From: Pardosa pseudoannulata
Taxonomy: Eukaryota; Arthropoda; Arachnida; Araneae; Lycosidae
Assembly: GCA_032207245.1 (NCBI GenBank)
Contig: CM063506.1
Span: 37,164,742 to 37,228,741, forward strand
Reading direction: 5' to 3'
DNA length: 64,000 bases
Shown piece after piece: positions 1 to 10,593 of the stretch. The position numbers were made by a program, and so were the translations under genes. Positions within the stretch are counted from its first letter, which is position 1. Each line of letters begins with the position of its first letter. Under the pieces are notes generated by a model. That model did no database searches. It had not been told where the DNA came from and saw only the letters and a program-made list of their open reading frames with translations.

Positions 1-1060
1 ATTTTTGTGTCTGTCTTTTGTCTGTCGTTGACTAGTAAAGATGTCCATTTTAGCAGCTCTAAAATAAAGTGTTAATTAGACTTGTGCCGTTCTCTTCAAT
101 TTCGGCCGACTGCATTTTTATTACTGCTAGCTGTTTAGCTTTCTCCTTATCCAGCAGTTTTTATAATTAATGGATTACATACATTTATATATACATATCT
201 AAAAAACAAATCAAGGTGGTAGAATCTTGAAGTACGGTGGGTTTTCTTCAATTCGCAAAAGATGGCGGAAAATGGGAGATCTTATATGCAAAATTTCCTA
301 TGCCTTCATTTTATAATCAAAATACATAAAAAACAGCCATATAAAAATTACTAATGTATATCTGACATAAAGATAAAAAAAATCACTAAAGCGTATTAGT
401 AATAAGTTTTTTCTTTGTTTTACACTAATACGGGACTTAAAATTACATACAATTTACACCATATCTATTATTTAAGAACTTTAAGTTTTTCATGATCTCT
501 GAAACTTAAAAAGTAAGTAGCAATAAAAACACATTTTTCCATCTCCAATGTTATCTCCTCGTATTCTGATATATTAAAAACCTTTTGCACATGTTTGTAT
601 CAAAGAAGAACTAGCAGTTCATTCTTAATTTTTGTTTACTCTAAAACTTTTGTAGTTTCATATCTAAAAAATATTAGATAAAGGGTGAAAAATAGCACTG
701 TTTATCGAAATTCTTTATTTGTTGATATGACTTTTCGAAAGAAAAATGATAATATTGAAAACAAATACTGATTATGAAAAGTCTTTCAAATCAACAGGTG
801 TCAACGGATTGTTTTTTAATTAATCAAATTCACAAATTTTATGATTGATATTTCAGTGCCATAACAATATAATTTCAATCATGGTGAGCACCATTTTGTT
901 TTATTAACTGCTAAACTTTTGAGTATTGTAATGACTTAAACGCTACAACCCTTAACACGAACCTCAACTAGTTTCGTACTACAATAAATATGCAATATGT
1001 ACAGAATTGTATACATGTATGTACATTCAAAAAATTACACATACTGTGTTTTCTCCACAT
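1..1060. other. Gene-free AT-rich stretch
   Basis: I see no exon here with a recognisable product. A good Kozak-like context (AAGATGGCGG) occurs at about 261-270, after a slightly less AT-rich leader, and could be a first exon of an unseen gene. The reading frame it opens is short and matches nothing I know. Confidence 0.4.
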
Positions 1061-1084
1061 ATGAGAGCTAGATTGCAAACTGGA

Positions 1085-1212
1085 ACACAACTTCGAGAGA
1101 AAAACCTCTCTCGAAAGAAAATTTAAAAAATCTCAACGCAACTTCGAGAGACCAACCATTCTCGAAAAAAATCGCAGACGAGCACAACTTCGAGAGACAA
1201 ACCTCTCTAGAA
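1085..1212. repeat. Three tandem small hairpin units
   Basis: Three spaced units each read CAACTTCGAGAGA, then a short loop (AAACC or CAACC), then TCTCTCGAA or a close variant. They start near 1089, 1138 and 1181. Each unit can fold on itself through CTTCGAGAG pairing with CTCTCGAAG-like bases. The second (ATTCTCG) and third (TCTCTAG) units carry substitutions, so the array is not freshly amplified. No protein is implied. Confidence 0.7.
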
Positions 1213-1232
1213 AATAATTAATGGATGATTGA

Positions 1233-1339
1233 CAGAGATAATGCAGACCAGCTCCTTTGCATTATCTCTGGACAGCCCCTGGAATGAAATTTAAAGGGGA
1301 TCGGAACCCCCTTTAAATTTCATTCCAGGGGCTGTCCAG
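1233..1339. repeat. Two adjacent near-perfect hairpins
   Basis: A first hairpin pairs CAGAGATAATGCA (1233-1245) with TGCATTATCTCTG (1258-1270) around a 12-base loop. It runs directly into a second one with 32-base perfectly complementary arms at 1268-1299 and 1308-1339 around an 8-base loop; the arms begin CTGGACAGCCCC and end GTCCAG. The two share the CTG at 1268-1270, so only one can be fully formed at a time. The perfect 32-bp arms suggest a recent foldback or a maintained structure. Confidence 0.8.
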
Positions 1340-1690
1340 GAAACACCCACTCAAAGGGGATTCACCGATCCTGGCTAAAAAGGCTGTCCTTGGTCCAAAC
1401 CCCGGCCCTTACTGGTTCGGTAATAGCGACAGAAAGTCTGACCTTAGACATGTGTCTTCTTCTGATGTCGGCACCGATGACAAGGCTTCCAAAATTCGTT
1501 GAAGACCTCAGCCATGGAAATCCTGTAGACACCAAGTCTAGGATCCGCGCCATGACGAATTTGGCTTTCTCCCCTCAACTGCAACTGTCCGTCACACAAC
1601 AGACACACAATACGTGTTGACAATGTACTCCCTTTGAGGCATTCATGATCTCTTTGTGGCAAAAGGGCTGAGAGTCATTACTGCATACTT
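1340..1690. other. GC-richer unique patch, no supported gene
   Basis: This stretch has more CpG and higher complexity than its surroundings. Overlapping frames of 63 to 76 codons are open on both strands, but none shows a domain. It lies between the hairpins and a tandem duplication and is probably part of the same unidentified repeat or mobile unit. Confidence 0.35.
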
Positions 1691-1694
1691 ACCA

Positions 1695-1995
1695 CAGGTG
1701 TGTTTCAGACAGGAGAGATTCGACATGAAGTTCCTATTTTGACGAAAATACCTCATTTATCATGGTACCATGTTCACGTTCCAGATAATGTTTATATTAA
1801 GTGATTGTGGTTGCGAAACTTTTGAATCTCAATTTTTGAGTATATTTACCCACAGGTCTGTTTTAGGTAGGGGAAATTCGACATGTATTTCTGAACTGGA
1901 TAGGAAGTTTCTGTTTTGACGAAAATATTTATAATAATGTCATGTTCTCTCACCAGATAACTTTATACTAAATGATTGAAGTCGCAAACTTGGCG
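1695..1995. repeat. Diverged tandem duplication, about 155-bp period
   Basis: The stretch from about 1695 (CACAGGTGTGTTTCAGACAG, then ATTCGACATG, TTTTGACGAAAATA, CCAGATAA, AGTGATTG) recurs from about 1851 with the same order of motifs (CACAGGTCTGTTTTAGGTAG, ATTCGACATG, TTTTGACGAAAATA, CCAGATAA, AATGATTG). The second copy has small insertions. Identity is high enough to see by eye but clearly below perfect. Confidence 0.75.
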
Positions 1996-2140
1996 TGTTT
2001 TTCCCTCTGAAAGGGAAGTTCGACCTTTCCCTCTGACCACGGGGGAGATGAAAAAAGACGATGTCAAGGACAGGCCATAGGAAAGACACTCAGAGAACAC
2101 TTCGAAGGTGACAAAAAGAGGGAACGTGGGCTACATTTGA

Positions 2141-2338
2141 AGAGAGTCACTTGTTGTTATTCTTGTTCAAGGTGCTTTAAACCTCCTCCTACGGTTCCTA
2201 ATAAAAACCATAATTAATTCAGATTATTATATTTCTCATCCAGAAAGGTCACTGATGTTATTTTTGTTCTAGATTTTATGAACCTCATACTATGATGTTT
2301 CATAAAAACCTTAATTTATTCAGTTTATTACATTTCTG
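2141..2338. repeat. Tandem duplication, about 100-bp period
   Basis: 2141-2237 and 2242-2338 share the motif order GTCACT, GTTATT, TTGTTC, AACCTC, AATAAAAACC or CATAAAAACC, TTATTCAG and TTACATTTCT. This continues the pattern of local duplication in the hairpin-rich patch upstream. Confidence 0.75.
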
Positions 2339-2504
2339 CTTTTTTCCGAGTAGCTGCAATAACTACAATATCTCAATAAATGCTAAAAACAACATGATAA
2401 CTATTACGTATTTTTAAGTCCCTCCACTTTATTTACTACACTGAAGCTCAATTAAAGAAAAATAAAACAGTTTAATGACTGATAAGGACACTACAGTCTG
2501 CTTT

Positions 2505-2642
2505 TATCATTATAGGGCTAATGGAATCGAGATCTACTTCTTAAGGTCGATCCTGAAAGGCTAGAAATAACCCATACTAGTAGCTGAATACAAACCCATA
2601 AACTCCAAAACCGAAATGTACCGTGCCCATTCGGCCATGCAC
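2505..2642 (-). repeat. tRNA-derived SINE (family 1), minus strand
   Basis: Read on the minus strand it begins CATGGCCGAATGG, an A-box-like tRNA start, followed by TATGGGTTTGTATTC at the B-box position, then GATCGACCTTAAGAAG and CCATTAGCCC. These are the same landmarks, in the same order, as the intact copy at 62823-63015. The B box is mutated, so this is an old copy. The 3' edge is approximate. Confidence 0.75.
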
Positions 2643-3483
2643 TGGTTTTTTTTTTTTCTTGAAACGGAAGACACAAACTGTTTTTGATAATGTTATATTA
2701 GTTGTAATTATTCTAACTAATGATAGTTAAAGGTGATCATTCGTTTTTCTCTTTACTGATAGTTTTAACAAATTAGAGCATAACGCTTTTTAAATACAGT
2801 TAAAAATAATTTGTAGAAGTTTATTTTTTCTTTTTTAATGGGAATAGATGGTAATCCTATAAAAAAATACTCAAATTTTAGAGTACCTGCTATATGATTT
2901 TGTCATTTGGATGGATATTCTATGATTTTAAGAACCCCGCACATAAATTCACTTTTCCGGATGTTACATCAACTTACATATTAACAAATAGTAACATCTA
3001 TTATAAATCTTCATTTTACAGTACTATGTCTACATATGATTCCGAATGAATCTTTTATATCGAGGTTTGTCTATATATATAAAAGACATTCTATGTATAA
3101 TGTTTAAAATGACACATTAGGACTAACGAGGACAAGCTTAAATATTTAAAGTTGTTTAAATTTCATATCTTTTTTACCCTCAGGAGATCATAACAACTTA
3201 CATTTAAGATATCCATCCTTATATATACATATTTGTATATATATGTATATTCGATAGAAATGATTTGCTCTTTAAAGAGTTAGATTTCAAGTAAAAACAG
3301 CTTTAGAAAGCTTTTTGACTTGTTTAATGTGTAAATTTGCAAGTCAGTATTCCGTTTAGGGAGATTTAAGGTTTATTAATTGGTTTAGAATAGTTGTTGT
3401 CAATGGAGTCTACACCTCCCTGCGGGGGGCGGTGGAACTGTGCTGGTGGGGAGTAAACTTGTTTCGGGCGGAGAAACAGCGAT

Positions 3484-3591
3484 ATGAGCAGGTTTTGCCT
3501 TTCAAACTTAATTTTGAAAATATTAAATAAATTTACTGTATTAATTACATTATTTACACGGTTTTTGCCAATAATAAAGCAAACTTATGCG
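3484..3591 (+). CDS. Candidate first coding exon of the ACAD9-like gene (presequence)
   Basis: Just downstream of a local GC-rich patch (about 3415-3480) an ATG opens 36 codons ending at a GT (GCG|GTAGTA). The peptide starts MSRFCLSNLILKIL, carries Arg and Lys but no Asp or Glu, and is rich in hydrophobic and hydroxylated residues, as mitochondrial presequences are. The exon ends in phase 0, matching the phase-0 start of the first clear ACAD9 exon at 12132. Against it: no direct homology, an 8.5-kb first intron, and the usual short segment before the FPE motif would be missing. This is inference only; the frame also runs on without a stop to 3735. Confidence 0.3.
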
Positions 3592-3732
3592 GTAGTACCA
3601 AAACCAGTTATTTTCATTCCCTATGTTCTGTGTGAAATTGGGCCGACATTTAGAAAAATATATTTAATCAGCATCATTCGTTTGGTTTTGTTTGAAGCAC
3701 TTTATTCTACTCTTTTGCAACAAGAGGACTAT

Positions 3733-3826
3733 TGAGACCGGGACCTACTATTAAAGCCAGTGGGATTCGAACCCATGAACTCCGAAACCGCGCCAGTTCA
3801 GTGCCCTAACCATTCGGCCATAGCAT
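3733..3826 (-). repeat. tRNA-derived SINE (family 1), minus strand, short copy
   Basis: On the minus strand it reads TATGGCCGAATGGTTAGGGC, then GGGTTCGAATCC. This is a nearly intact A box and a perfect B box of RNA polymerase III type. The tRNA-like head is well preserved but the body is short, ending around AGTAGGTCCCGG. It is not a tRNA gene, because the body continues into the SINE-specific sequence. Confidence 0.8.
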
Positions 3827-3966
3827 TCGTTTGAGCTTTGCTTCAGTGTGTCTCAATAACAAAAATTTGATTTGTAAATCTGTTTAAGAAAATTACTTAA
3901 ACATTTTGATGCTTATAATTAAGTAATTAATTCTCCTACCCTACACTTTAAATTACAGAATTTTTA

Positions 3967-4001
3967 CAAAGGGGCTTCGACCACATTTCGGCCCCTTAGG
4001 G
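3967..4001. repeat. Small hairpin
   Basis: AAGGGGC at about 3970 pairs with GCCCCTT near 3998 around a loop containing ACCACATT. It is an isolated 7-bp GC-rich stem in AT-rich DNA. No function is implied. Confidence 0.5.
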
Positions 4002-4061
4002 AGCGACTTAAAAAACTTAAAAATCACTGGTTTAAAGCAACCAACTTTAAAGCCATCTTTA

Positions 4062-4240
4062 CGGATGGCTGGTAATCATACAGGTAGATAACTGCATTTC
4101 TCTTCAGGAATCCTTGGGTTCGAATCCAGGTGGTATCCTAAGTTATTGTAGCAGCTGGCGTTCTGCTTTAACAATAATTTAATGTCTAATAAAACCTCGT
4201 GTAGCTAATGCTACACCGTAGCATCCCCAATCAATCAACC
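4062..4240 (+). repeat. tRNA-derived SINE (family 2) with 3' hairpin and CAAT tail
   Basis: The head contains GGATGGCTGGTAATCATACA and the B box GGGTTCGAATCC near 4117. The 3' end carries a perfect hairpin, GTGTAGC (4199-4205), TAAT loop, GCTACAC (4210-4216), followed by CCAATCAATCAACC. This differs from the family 1 SINEs in the window and resembles the hairpin plus tail of the LINE ending at 40577. A shared retrotransposition machinery is an inference. Confidence 0.7.
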
Positions 4241-7200
4241 TACTTAAGTCTTAAATACTTCATCTTAAAATCAATATGTTTATTCAAATAAATATCCCAT
4301 TTTAGCATACTTATTCTATCCTTTTCCTCGTCTTTTCTGTCGACTATTTTGCAATTGGTTGAAGTGGAACAGCTTGTCAAGGGAGGAAAACTATATTAAC
4401 TGTTGAGAGAGATTTTAGCTCCCCGTGTTTGCGGCAATCAATGTACTACTTTTTTTCTTGTTGCGATTGTATGGATCTGTGAAAACTGCTTGTCTACTTT
4501 TGCCGGAGCAGATATTGTGGGTTCTTTTAAAAATCTGAGCAAAATATTGATTGGAACTCAAATTATCTTCATAATAGTAATTAAAATAGCAATGAAATTC
4601 AATCGGAAAAATATTGGATACACAAACCATGCTATGTTAGAAGATAAAAAATTAAAATAAAAGTTAATTACATTAAGAATACTGTAGACGAGTTACAATA
4701 GGAGATTTTGCCCTTTAAGTACACGTTAAAGGTTCAGCAAAATAGAAACCGGTGCTGAATATGAAAATGTTAAGCAATAGTGTTATTTCCTAATAGAAAA
4801 ATTTTTCGTTCCCTGTAACCTAACCGTGTACTAGCATGTTGCGGTTTGTTTACCTTTATGTCTTGAATTTTTTACTTTAAAAAACATTTGTCATATTATA
4901 TCCTATAATAAAACGTATGTATATCTTAAAGGCGTTTTTTTATACTATATTTTAGTCTAAAATTAAATATTTCGTCGATGACTCGGGAAAAGCTGTTCAG
5001 ACCCTCTACTCTTTTATATATTTAATTACTTAAATATACTTATTTGTCTCTTTCATCTAATTACTGAAAGAAATGTATTTGTATTTTAATTTTAGTGAAA
5101 AGTGCATGTATTTTTCATGTGAATCTCGTTTTTCTTGATAATTTTAAACTTTCTCAGTTATTTAATTTCTATATCAGTAATGTTAATACGTTTTCATGTA
5201 AACATACAAAAAAGGCCAAAATTGTTCCAAGATGTGACGTACAGTTATATGTACATATCTGCCATTATTTAAATGTATTATGTTTAAAAAACGCTGGGGA
5301 AAAAGTGAGAAAAGAGTTTTTTGGGGATTAAAAGAACTAGTTTTAAAATACTTTAAATGCATAGTTAAGAATAGAAACATATTTCTTGATCACAATAGTT
5401 TAAAAATTTCTTTTCTATAACTGATCAACCACAAATTTACATATTACAAGTTTAAAAATCAATACATTTACTCCATTGCATAGCATTAAATTTCCCCTCC
5501 TCTAAAGAGTAAAATTACAATCGTACCCTTTAAGAACATGTAAAATCTATTCAAAATAAGGTGACAACCTTTAGTGATGGAACAACAGCACCAGAACTGA
5601 TATAAAGAAACATAGAACTTGTAAAATTGTTATTAGAAAATCAAAACAATCATTTGTAAAGTGTTTAATTAAGTCATTCAGTAATTAACAAAGATTTCAA
5701 TTAAATAGACTTTGGCTAGTGCAGTAGGAAAATTGTGTAAGGATTAATAGAAAAAATCTAAAGTAAAGCTTAGCTTGTTCATTTAATTTTGATTTAATGA
5801 ATTTTACTTATTATTTCATAATCTATTCTTATATTTTAACATATTAAGTACCATTTTGGTTATGGTTTATTTTAAAGTTCATGTCATTGTTATTTTTATT
5901 GATAAGATGTTTATTTTATTGATGGATGTAGCTAGAAATTTTAATGGGAGAGAGGGAATTTTCCCCTTTCAACTTATCTTCCTCAACCTCAAAACTAATC
6001 AGCAATCTCCATAAGTATTGGATAATGACATAAACTTTATTTCACCATTTTTTTTATATGACTCATTTTCAGAATAGTTTTCCTAAATGTAGATGTACAT
6101 AAAAATGACATGGTCGTTAATATATATTTGAGAGTTAATGCTAAATATTCCTCACACATTTTGTGTGTAAATGCCACTACTACTGTGCCAAGAGATTTGA
6201 ATTTTTTGGATATCACTTCATCGATCTGTGGAAACTGATCAACTTCCCACTTAAATTGCTGCTTAGATTTATCTCAGCTATTGATCTCTCTGAAACCTAA
6301 TTGTTAATATTTCTTAACTTTATGCTGGGACTCCTTTGTTCCAGTAAATGGAGGGTTTTCAGTACAATAGGCCTTGGGTTGCAGTGCTGGTGCCTTTATG
6401 GACCGTCCCACCCTAAATCTAAATCTAATGCTAAATATGATTTTAATATTAACTTTCAACTCTCTCCTACCCTTTTCTTTCCTATGCCTTTGGATTTTAA
6501 ATTCTTTATCTCAATAGGTTAACAATACTTAGTACATATGAATTTTTGTGTTTCTTATTTATTTAGTTTCTTTTACTATAATCCTTGATAGGTAGATGTT
6601 TTACTTATGCAAGCAAGAGTAGGCAATTGTAAAAGTTATAGCTATCCTATAATTTCTAGTTTTTTATAGTATCTTAATGAAAGTCAAAGATTTCCAGTTT
6701 TTAAAATTTGTCGTCTTCTTTGAGAAACAAAAAGGCAAACACATCTGTCAATAGCATACATCAGGAATGGCCTCTTGTTATTTCCCAATTTCAGACTGTA
6801 ATTGTTTTGATGAGGTAGTTATTATCAAGATTATTTACTTATTTTGATTAAAAGCAGTGACATAAAAAAATGACACTTAAGATTATCATTGAGTCTAGCC
6901 ATCCCTCTCAATATTTTTAGTAGAACATATTGCAAGTTTGCATCTATTACTATTCTTATTCTATATAAATTAATCTTTAGAAAACTGTTAATTTTACTTA
7001 TTAAGGATTTTCATTTGTGTTTCACAGATAAAGTGTTTCATTTTTCATAAAATTTTAAATTAAATAATTTTTTTAATTTATGTAAAAACTACAAATTTAA
7101 AAGTTTTAACTTACACTGGTGTAAAAATCTGATAATTTCAGTATTTTTATCTTAGTATTTATTTTGTACAAGTAATATTTTTCCTAAGTAATACAGTAAA

Positions 7201-8971
7201 GTATTAGTTTAACCCTTTCGTGGGCCATTTATTTCTCACACAATGTTTTAAAACTTTCAAAACAGCTGTGCTAATTCTATTCAATGTATCGAACATTAGA
7301 TGACAGCACAAAACTGAAGTGAGAATTTGTCTTCTCATCGTTATAATACCAAGGCCAATATATTATAATGGGTTTTGCATTTCCCACAGGTATATTTTGC
7401 AAGATCGTGTAAGTGGGAAGTAATCTTCCCAGGACCCACAAAAGGGTTAAGCTCCCAACAAAGTATTTTATCACTGTATGACTGTAGATGAAATTGTTAA
7501 AAAAATCAATCATTTTAAAACAATTACAATATGATGATTTTTTTTTCACTGAATAAAATCATTTTTACCATCAAATTTCTAATATATATTAATGATTATG
7601 TCATTTTTAAGTTCCCCTCCATTAGAAAAAAATATTCTGAAAATGAGTGAAATTACAAAATCATGTGACAAATTTTATTATGTTTTTAATATTAATTAAT
7701 TTTGCTAAAAATGGCATAGTAAGTTAAAACCCTTCTTTCTATGTAGAGTGTAGACAAAAATATTAGGGCAGTGCAAAAGGACTTACCCACTGCTAAGACA
7801 TGCTGCACCAAGTATATATATAAATGTGTGTGTGTTTAGATACATTCATGTATTTCCTTAAATATTTTATTTGATGATAGTAATATTGCCAAATGTAGTA
7901 GTTCTCTCCCTTCCAGTATTACTCTCCCATTAATGATAGTTGCAAAAGTTTCTTACAGCAGTAAATTAAAGCTCAAAGTCTCAAGAAAAAAATCAATTTG
8001 CTGTACTATAAGCAGAATTTTTAGGCCAATTTGTAAAGGAGAAATTTTATCAATAAAATTGATATTCATATGAACAAAGCCTAACCCAGGTCATAGGGTT
8101 AAGTCTATTTCTTTTTTACTAAAGGGAAAATCAGTAGCAGAAATAAAATATATACCATTTAGTCAGATACTTCAAAAGTGACTTGATGCTTCTGTGGGCA
8201 TTTGTACTTTCTTTCTTTTTTTTAATGACTTTTTAGACAATAACATCTGAAAATGTTGAACAACCGTTGTAAAAGAATCCAAGAGGAGTGAGATAAAATT
8301 GGCATAATTGTGCTAAAAAAAGCTTAGCTTAATGAAAAGTAGCTATAAATATTAAAAAAAAAAAATCATTTTGATAAATATACTACCATTTTACAAACTG
8401 GGGTTTTTGCAATCTACATTTGCTTTAGGACTTGTGTTGAAAGGGTCTTCTTAGACAGTGAATCATTTTATATTCATTCTGACAATAGTCAAGCTGCCTT
8501 CCTGGCCCTTTTGAAATGCAGTGTTATCTCTTTATTAGGAGTTCTATGAGGCTCCATAACTTTGTTTCACTTAACTAGGTCAATCTTTACTGAGCTCCCA
8601 GTCATATGGTTATGAAAGAAAGCTTCTAGTACTTTTTTACTGATCCTGATCTTTTATGTATTCCTCTAATGTCTATCAGGAACTTGTTTATCTCTATTTT
8701 AGGTATATTCAAAAGGCAAACTGGCACAAAATTAGTATCTTAAGGAGCTTTTAAGTTTCACCTGAATGATCTCGGGAAGTCGATTGTGCTGTTAACTGCT
8801 TATTGTGTTTTCATAAGCCATCTTAATATCAATCATGGATCAATCCTGATCACTTTTGGCATGGTTATTGTATTAAAAAGGAGCCTGCTTGCCATATTTT
8901 GTGTGACAGAGTTTTTTTTAGATCCAAGGTTTGAGCACTTAGGTTGCCACCTGATTGATTTATAGGTACTA
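4241..8971. other. Gene-free stretch
   Basis: I see no exon, RNA gene or complete mobile element here. The open frames at 4403-4660, 5095-5331 and 7277-7549 lack ATG context, splice sites with sense, or similarity. GATGTAGCTAGAAATT near 5924 shares TGTAGCTAGAAATT with the end of the hAT element at 62299, so a decayed relative may begin there. If the exon at 3484 is real, this stretch is intronic. Confidence 0.5.
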
Positions 8972-9791
8972 CACTCAAACCTGTTTTTGTGCGGTGGATA
9001 GGGATCGCATAAAAACAATTGCACAAAACTTCATGAATAGCTATAAAATATAGTTTTTGGAACACAATTAAAAATTTTTTTTATGCAGTGAATAGTGACC
9101 GCATAAAAAAAGTCTCACATTTAAAATAACTCAAAACCTTACGAAATAACTAGTACATACCTGGAATTTCACCAAACATTTTGGAATCTGATTTAAAAAA
9201 TACACTTGCGAACATTTTTAAATATTTTATTTACATATTATGTGATTATTTTACACATACAAAACTTTTCAAAACGTATAAACATTATCCTTCGCAGTCT
9301 GACAATACGCGAACTTTCCTTTGATAAAATGGTTCAAAATCGCTTTCGTCACTTGGAGATACTATCTCGCACTCGTTTAGAGTTGACTTTTTTTCATATA
9401 CCATATAGTCAGTGATTAGTTTTTTGCGACGACTGTTATTTCACTAGACGCTTGTATATGTCCCGGTAGCCAGGTATACACGACTGAAGCTCCTTTTGGA
9501 ATTTTGAAGTTCTTTCAGAATTGGCATCGATTGCAAGAAAATGACATTCTAATTTATAACAGAGTTGGAGTCCTGCATAGATTTTATCTGCTGTCATATG
9601 ATCGGGTTCTTCTTAATTTATAATTTCATCTTTCCTTACGGTGTCATCCTGAATCATTTCAACAAGATCATTTTCACTAAAACTATTAAACCCATATCCG
9701 CCGATGTCATTATTGATAACTTAGATAACTTCGTCAATTATGTTCAATTTGATTGAAATTTTTATTTACCGCACAAAAACAGGTTTGAGTG
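8972..9791. mobile_element. pogo/Tigger-like TIR element, non-autonomous, 820 bp
   Basis: The ends are perfect inverted repeats of 24 bases beginning CACTCAAACCTG and continuing TTTTTGTGCGGT, flanked on both sides by TA, the target duplication of Tc1/mariner/pogo elements (8970-8971 and 9792-9793). GCATAAAAA and GTGACCGCATAAAAA recur just inside the left end as subterminal repeats. Short open frames (9206-9415, 9565-9756) are too broken to call a transposase. The type of end is one I associate with the pogo/Tigger group; the perfect termini suggest modest age. Confidence 0.88.
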
Positions 9792-9823
9792 TACATCTAT
9801 CACCTGTCTACTGAGTTTTGCTT

Positions 9824-10249
9824 CAGCTACTTTTCCGAAATTTCTAATCCAAGAGACAAACATTTAGTGGAGATTCCTTTAGCTTGAGCAATATAATCGT
9901 TCGCATTTTCCGAATTTTTCATTTCTAAATTTTTAAGTTCATTGCTCGCATCAATTTTTCTATCTTCGATTCTGCCGATGAAAGTCGTTTTTATTTTTTC
10001 CCATAAAAGTCTTGCGTTGTCTTCTTGCGCAAACTGTAGCGACTGTTCGTCAGAAAGGGACAGTTTGATGTAGGCGACTGCATCAGCATTTCTTTGATCC
10101 CATTCCGCGGATTGTATAGCTTCCAAATTTTCAGGTTTCACTTCATCGAGAACAGAGTCAAGCCTTTTTAAACTTAGGGCTGATTTTATTTTCAACGCCC
10201 AAATAAAATAGTTCGTTCCTGTTAGCTGCGGAACATTGAACTTCTCCAT
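9824..10249 (-). pseudogene. Ty1/copia gag N-terminal fragment
   Basis: The minus-strand frame opens with an ATG at 10249 and gives 140 residues starting MEKFNVPQLTGTNYFIWALK, the usual start of copia-type Gag (DUF4219/UBN2-like). It continues through a WDQRNADA segment and LLWEKIKTTF to SENANDYIAQAKGISTK. It stops abruptly after EISEK at a point where family members continue, and the zinc knuckle, protease, integrase and reverse transcriptase are absent. The frame itself is undamaged, so the 3' loss was probably a deletion in a fairly young insertion. It lies just downstream (minus sense) of its own LTR and primer-binding site. Confidence 0.85.
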
Positions 10250-10317
10250 TTCCGAAAAGGTTCGAAGTTTCGATTTTGATGATCACACAGTTCTTTTTCT
10301 TAATGCGGCAGATTCAA

Positions 10318-10333
10318 CCACGGTCTGCTACCA
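10318..10333 (-). promoter_or_regulatory. Retrotransposon primer-binding site
   Basis: The minus strand reads TGGTAGCAGACCGTGG two bases after the LTR end. TGGTAGCAGA is the complement expected for priming by an initiator-Met-type tRNA, as known for copia-like elements. Its place between LTR and gag supports the assignment. Confidence 0.7.
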
Positions 10334-10335
10334 TA

Positions 10336-10593
10336 TGAAGTTAATTATTCATAGAGGAGTCCGTAGATTAACAAACAACATTTATTTCTTGATTAGATAA
10401 AAGAAATGTAGAAACATTTTAAGACGAGAACACGCACACAGCAGACATATCGTAATGGCACACAGCAGAAGACTACTTCACCGCTTTCTGACTTTGAATG
10501 AATAATGAATATGCAGTGCGCATGCTCCCGTCTCAATACTTGGCGCGCCAAACAGAATAAATGTAAAAATGTTCGCTCGCTTCATTTCCAACA
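10336..10593 (-). mobile_element. 5' LTR of the copia-like element, about 258 bp
   Basis: Read on the minus strand it starts TGTTGGAAATGAAGC and ends AATTAACTTCA, giving the usual TG...CA borders. AAGAAATAAATG near 10380 supplies a polyadenylation signal. It contains GGCGCGCC and several CpGs, unlike the AT-rich surroundings. The length fits copia LTRs. The partner LTR is missing, so the target duplication (possibly GTTAC after 10593) cannot be checked. Confidence 0.75.

Noticed and set aside
264..330. First exon starting ATGGCGG
   Set aside because: Good start context, but the peptide is short, unlike anything known, and no downstream exon joins it within the window.
1362..1662. Small proteins in the GC-richer patch
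   Set aside because: Overlapping frames on both strands with no domain; explained better by base composition.
3730..3830. True tRNA gene on the minus strand
   Set aside because: A and B boxes are present, but the flanking body matches the SINE family and the acceptor stem and loops do not form a tRNA.
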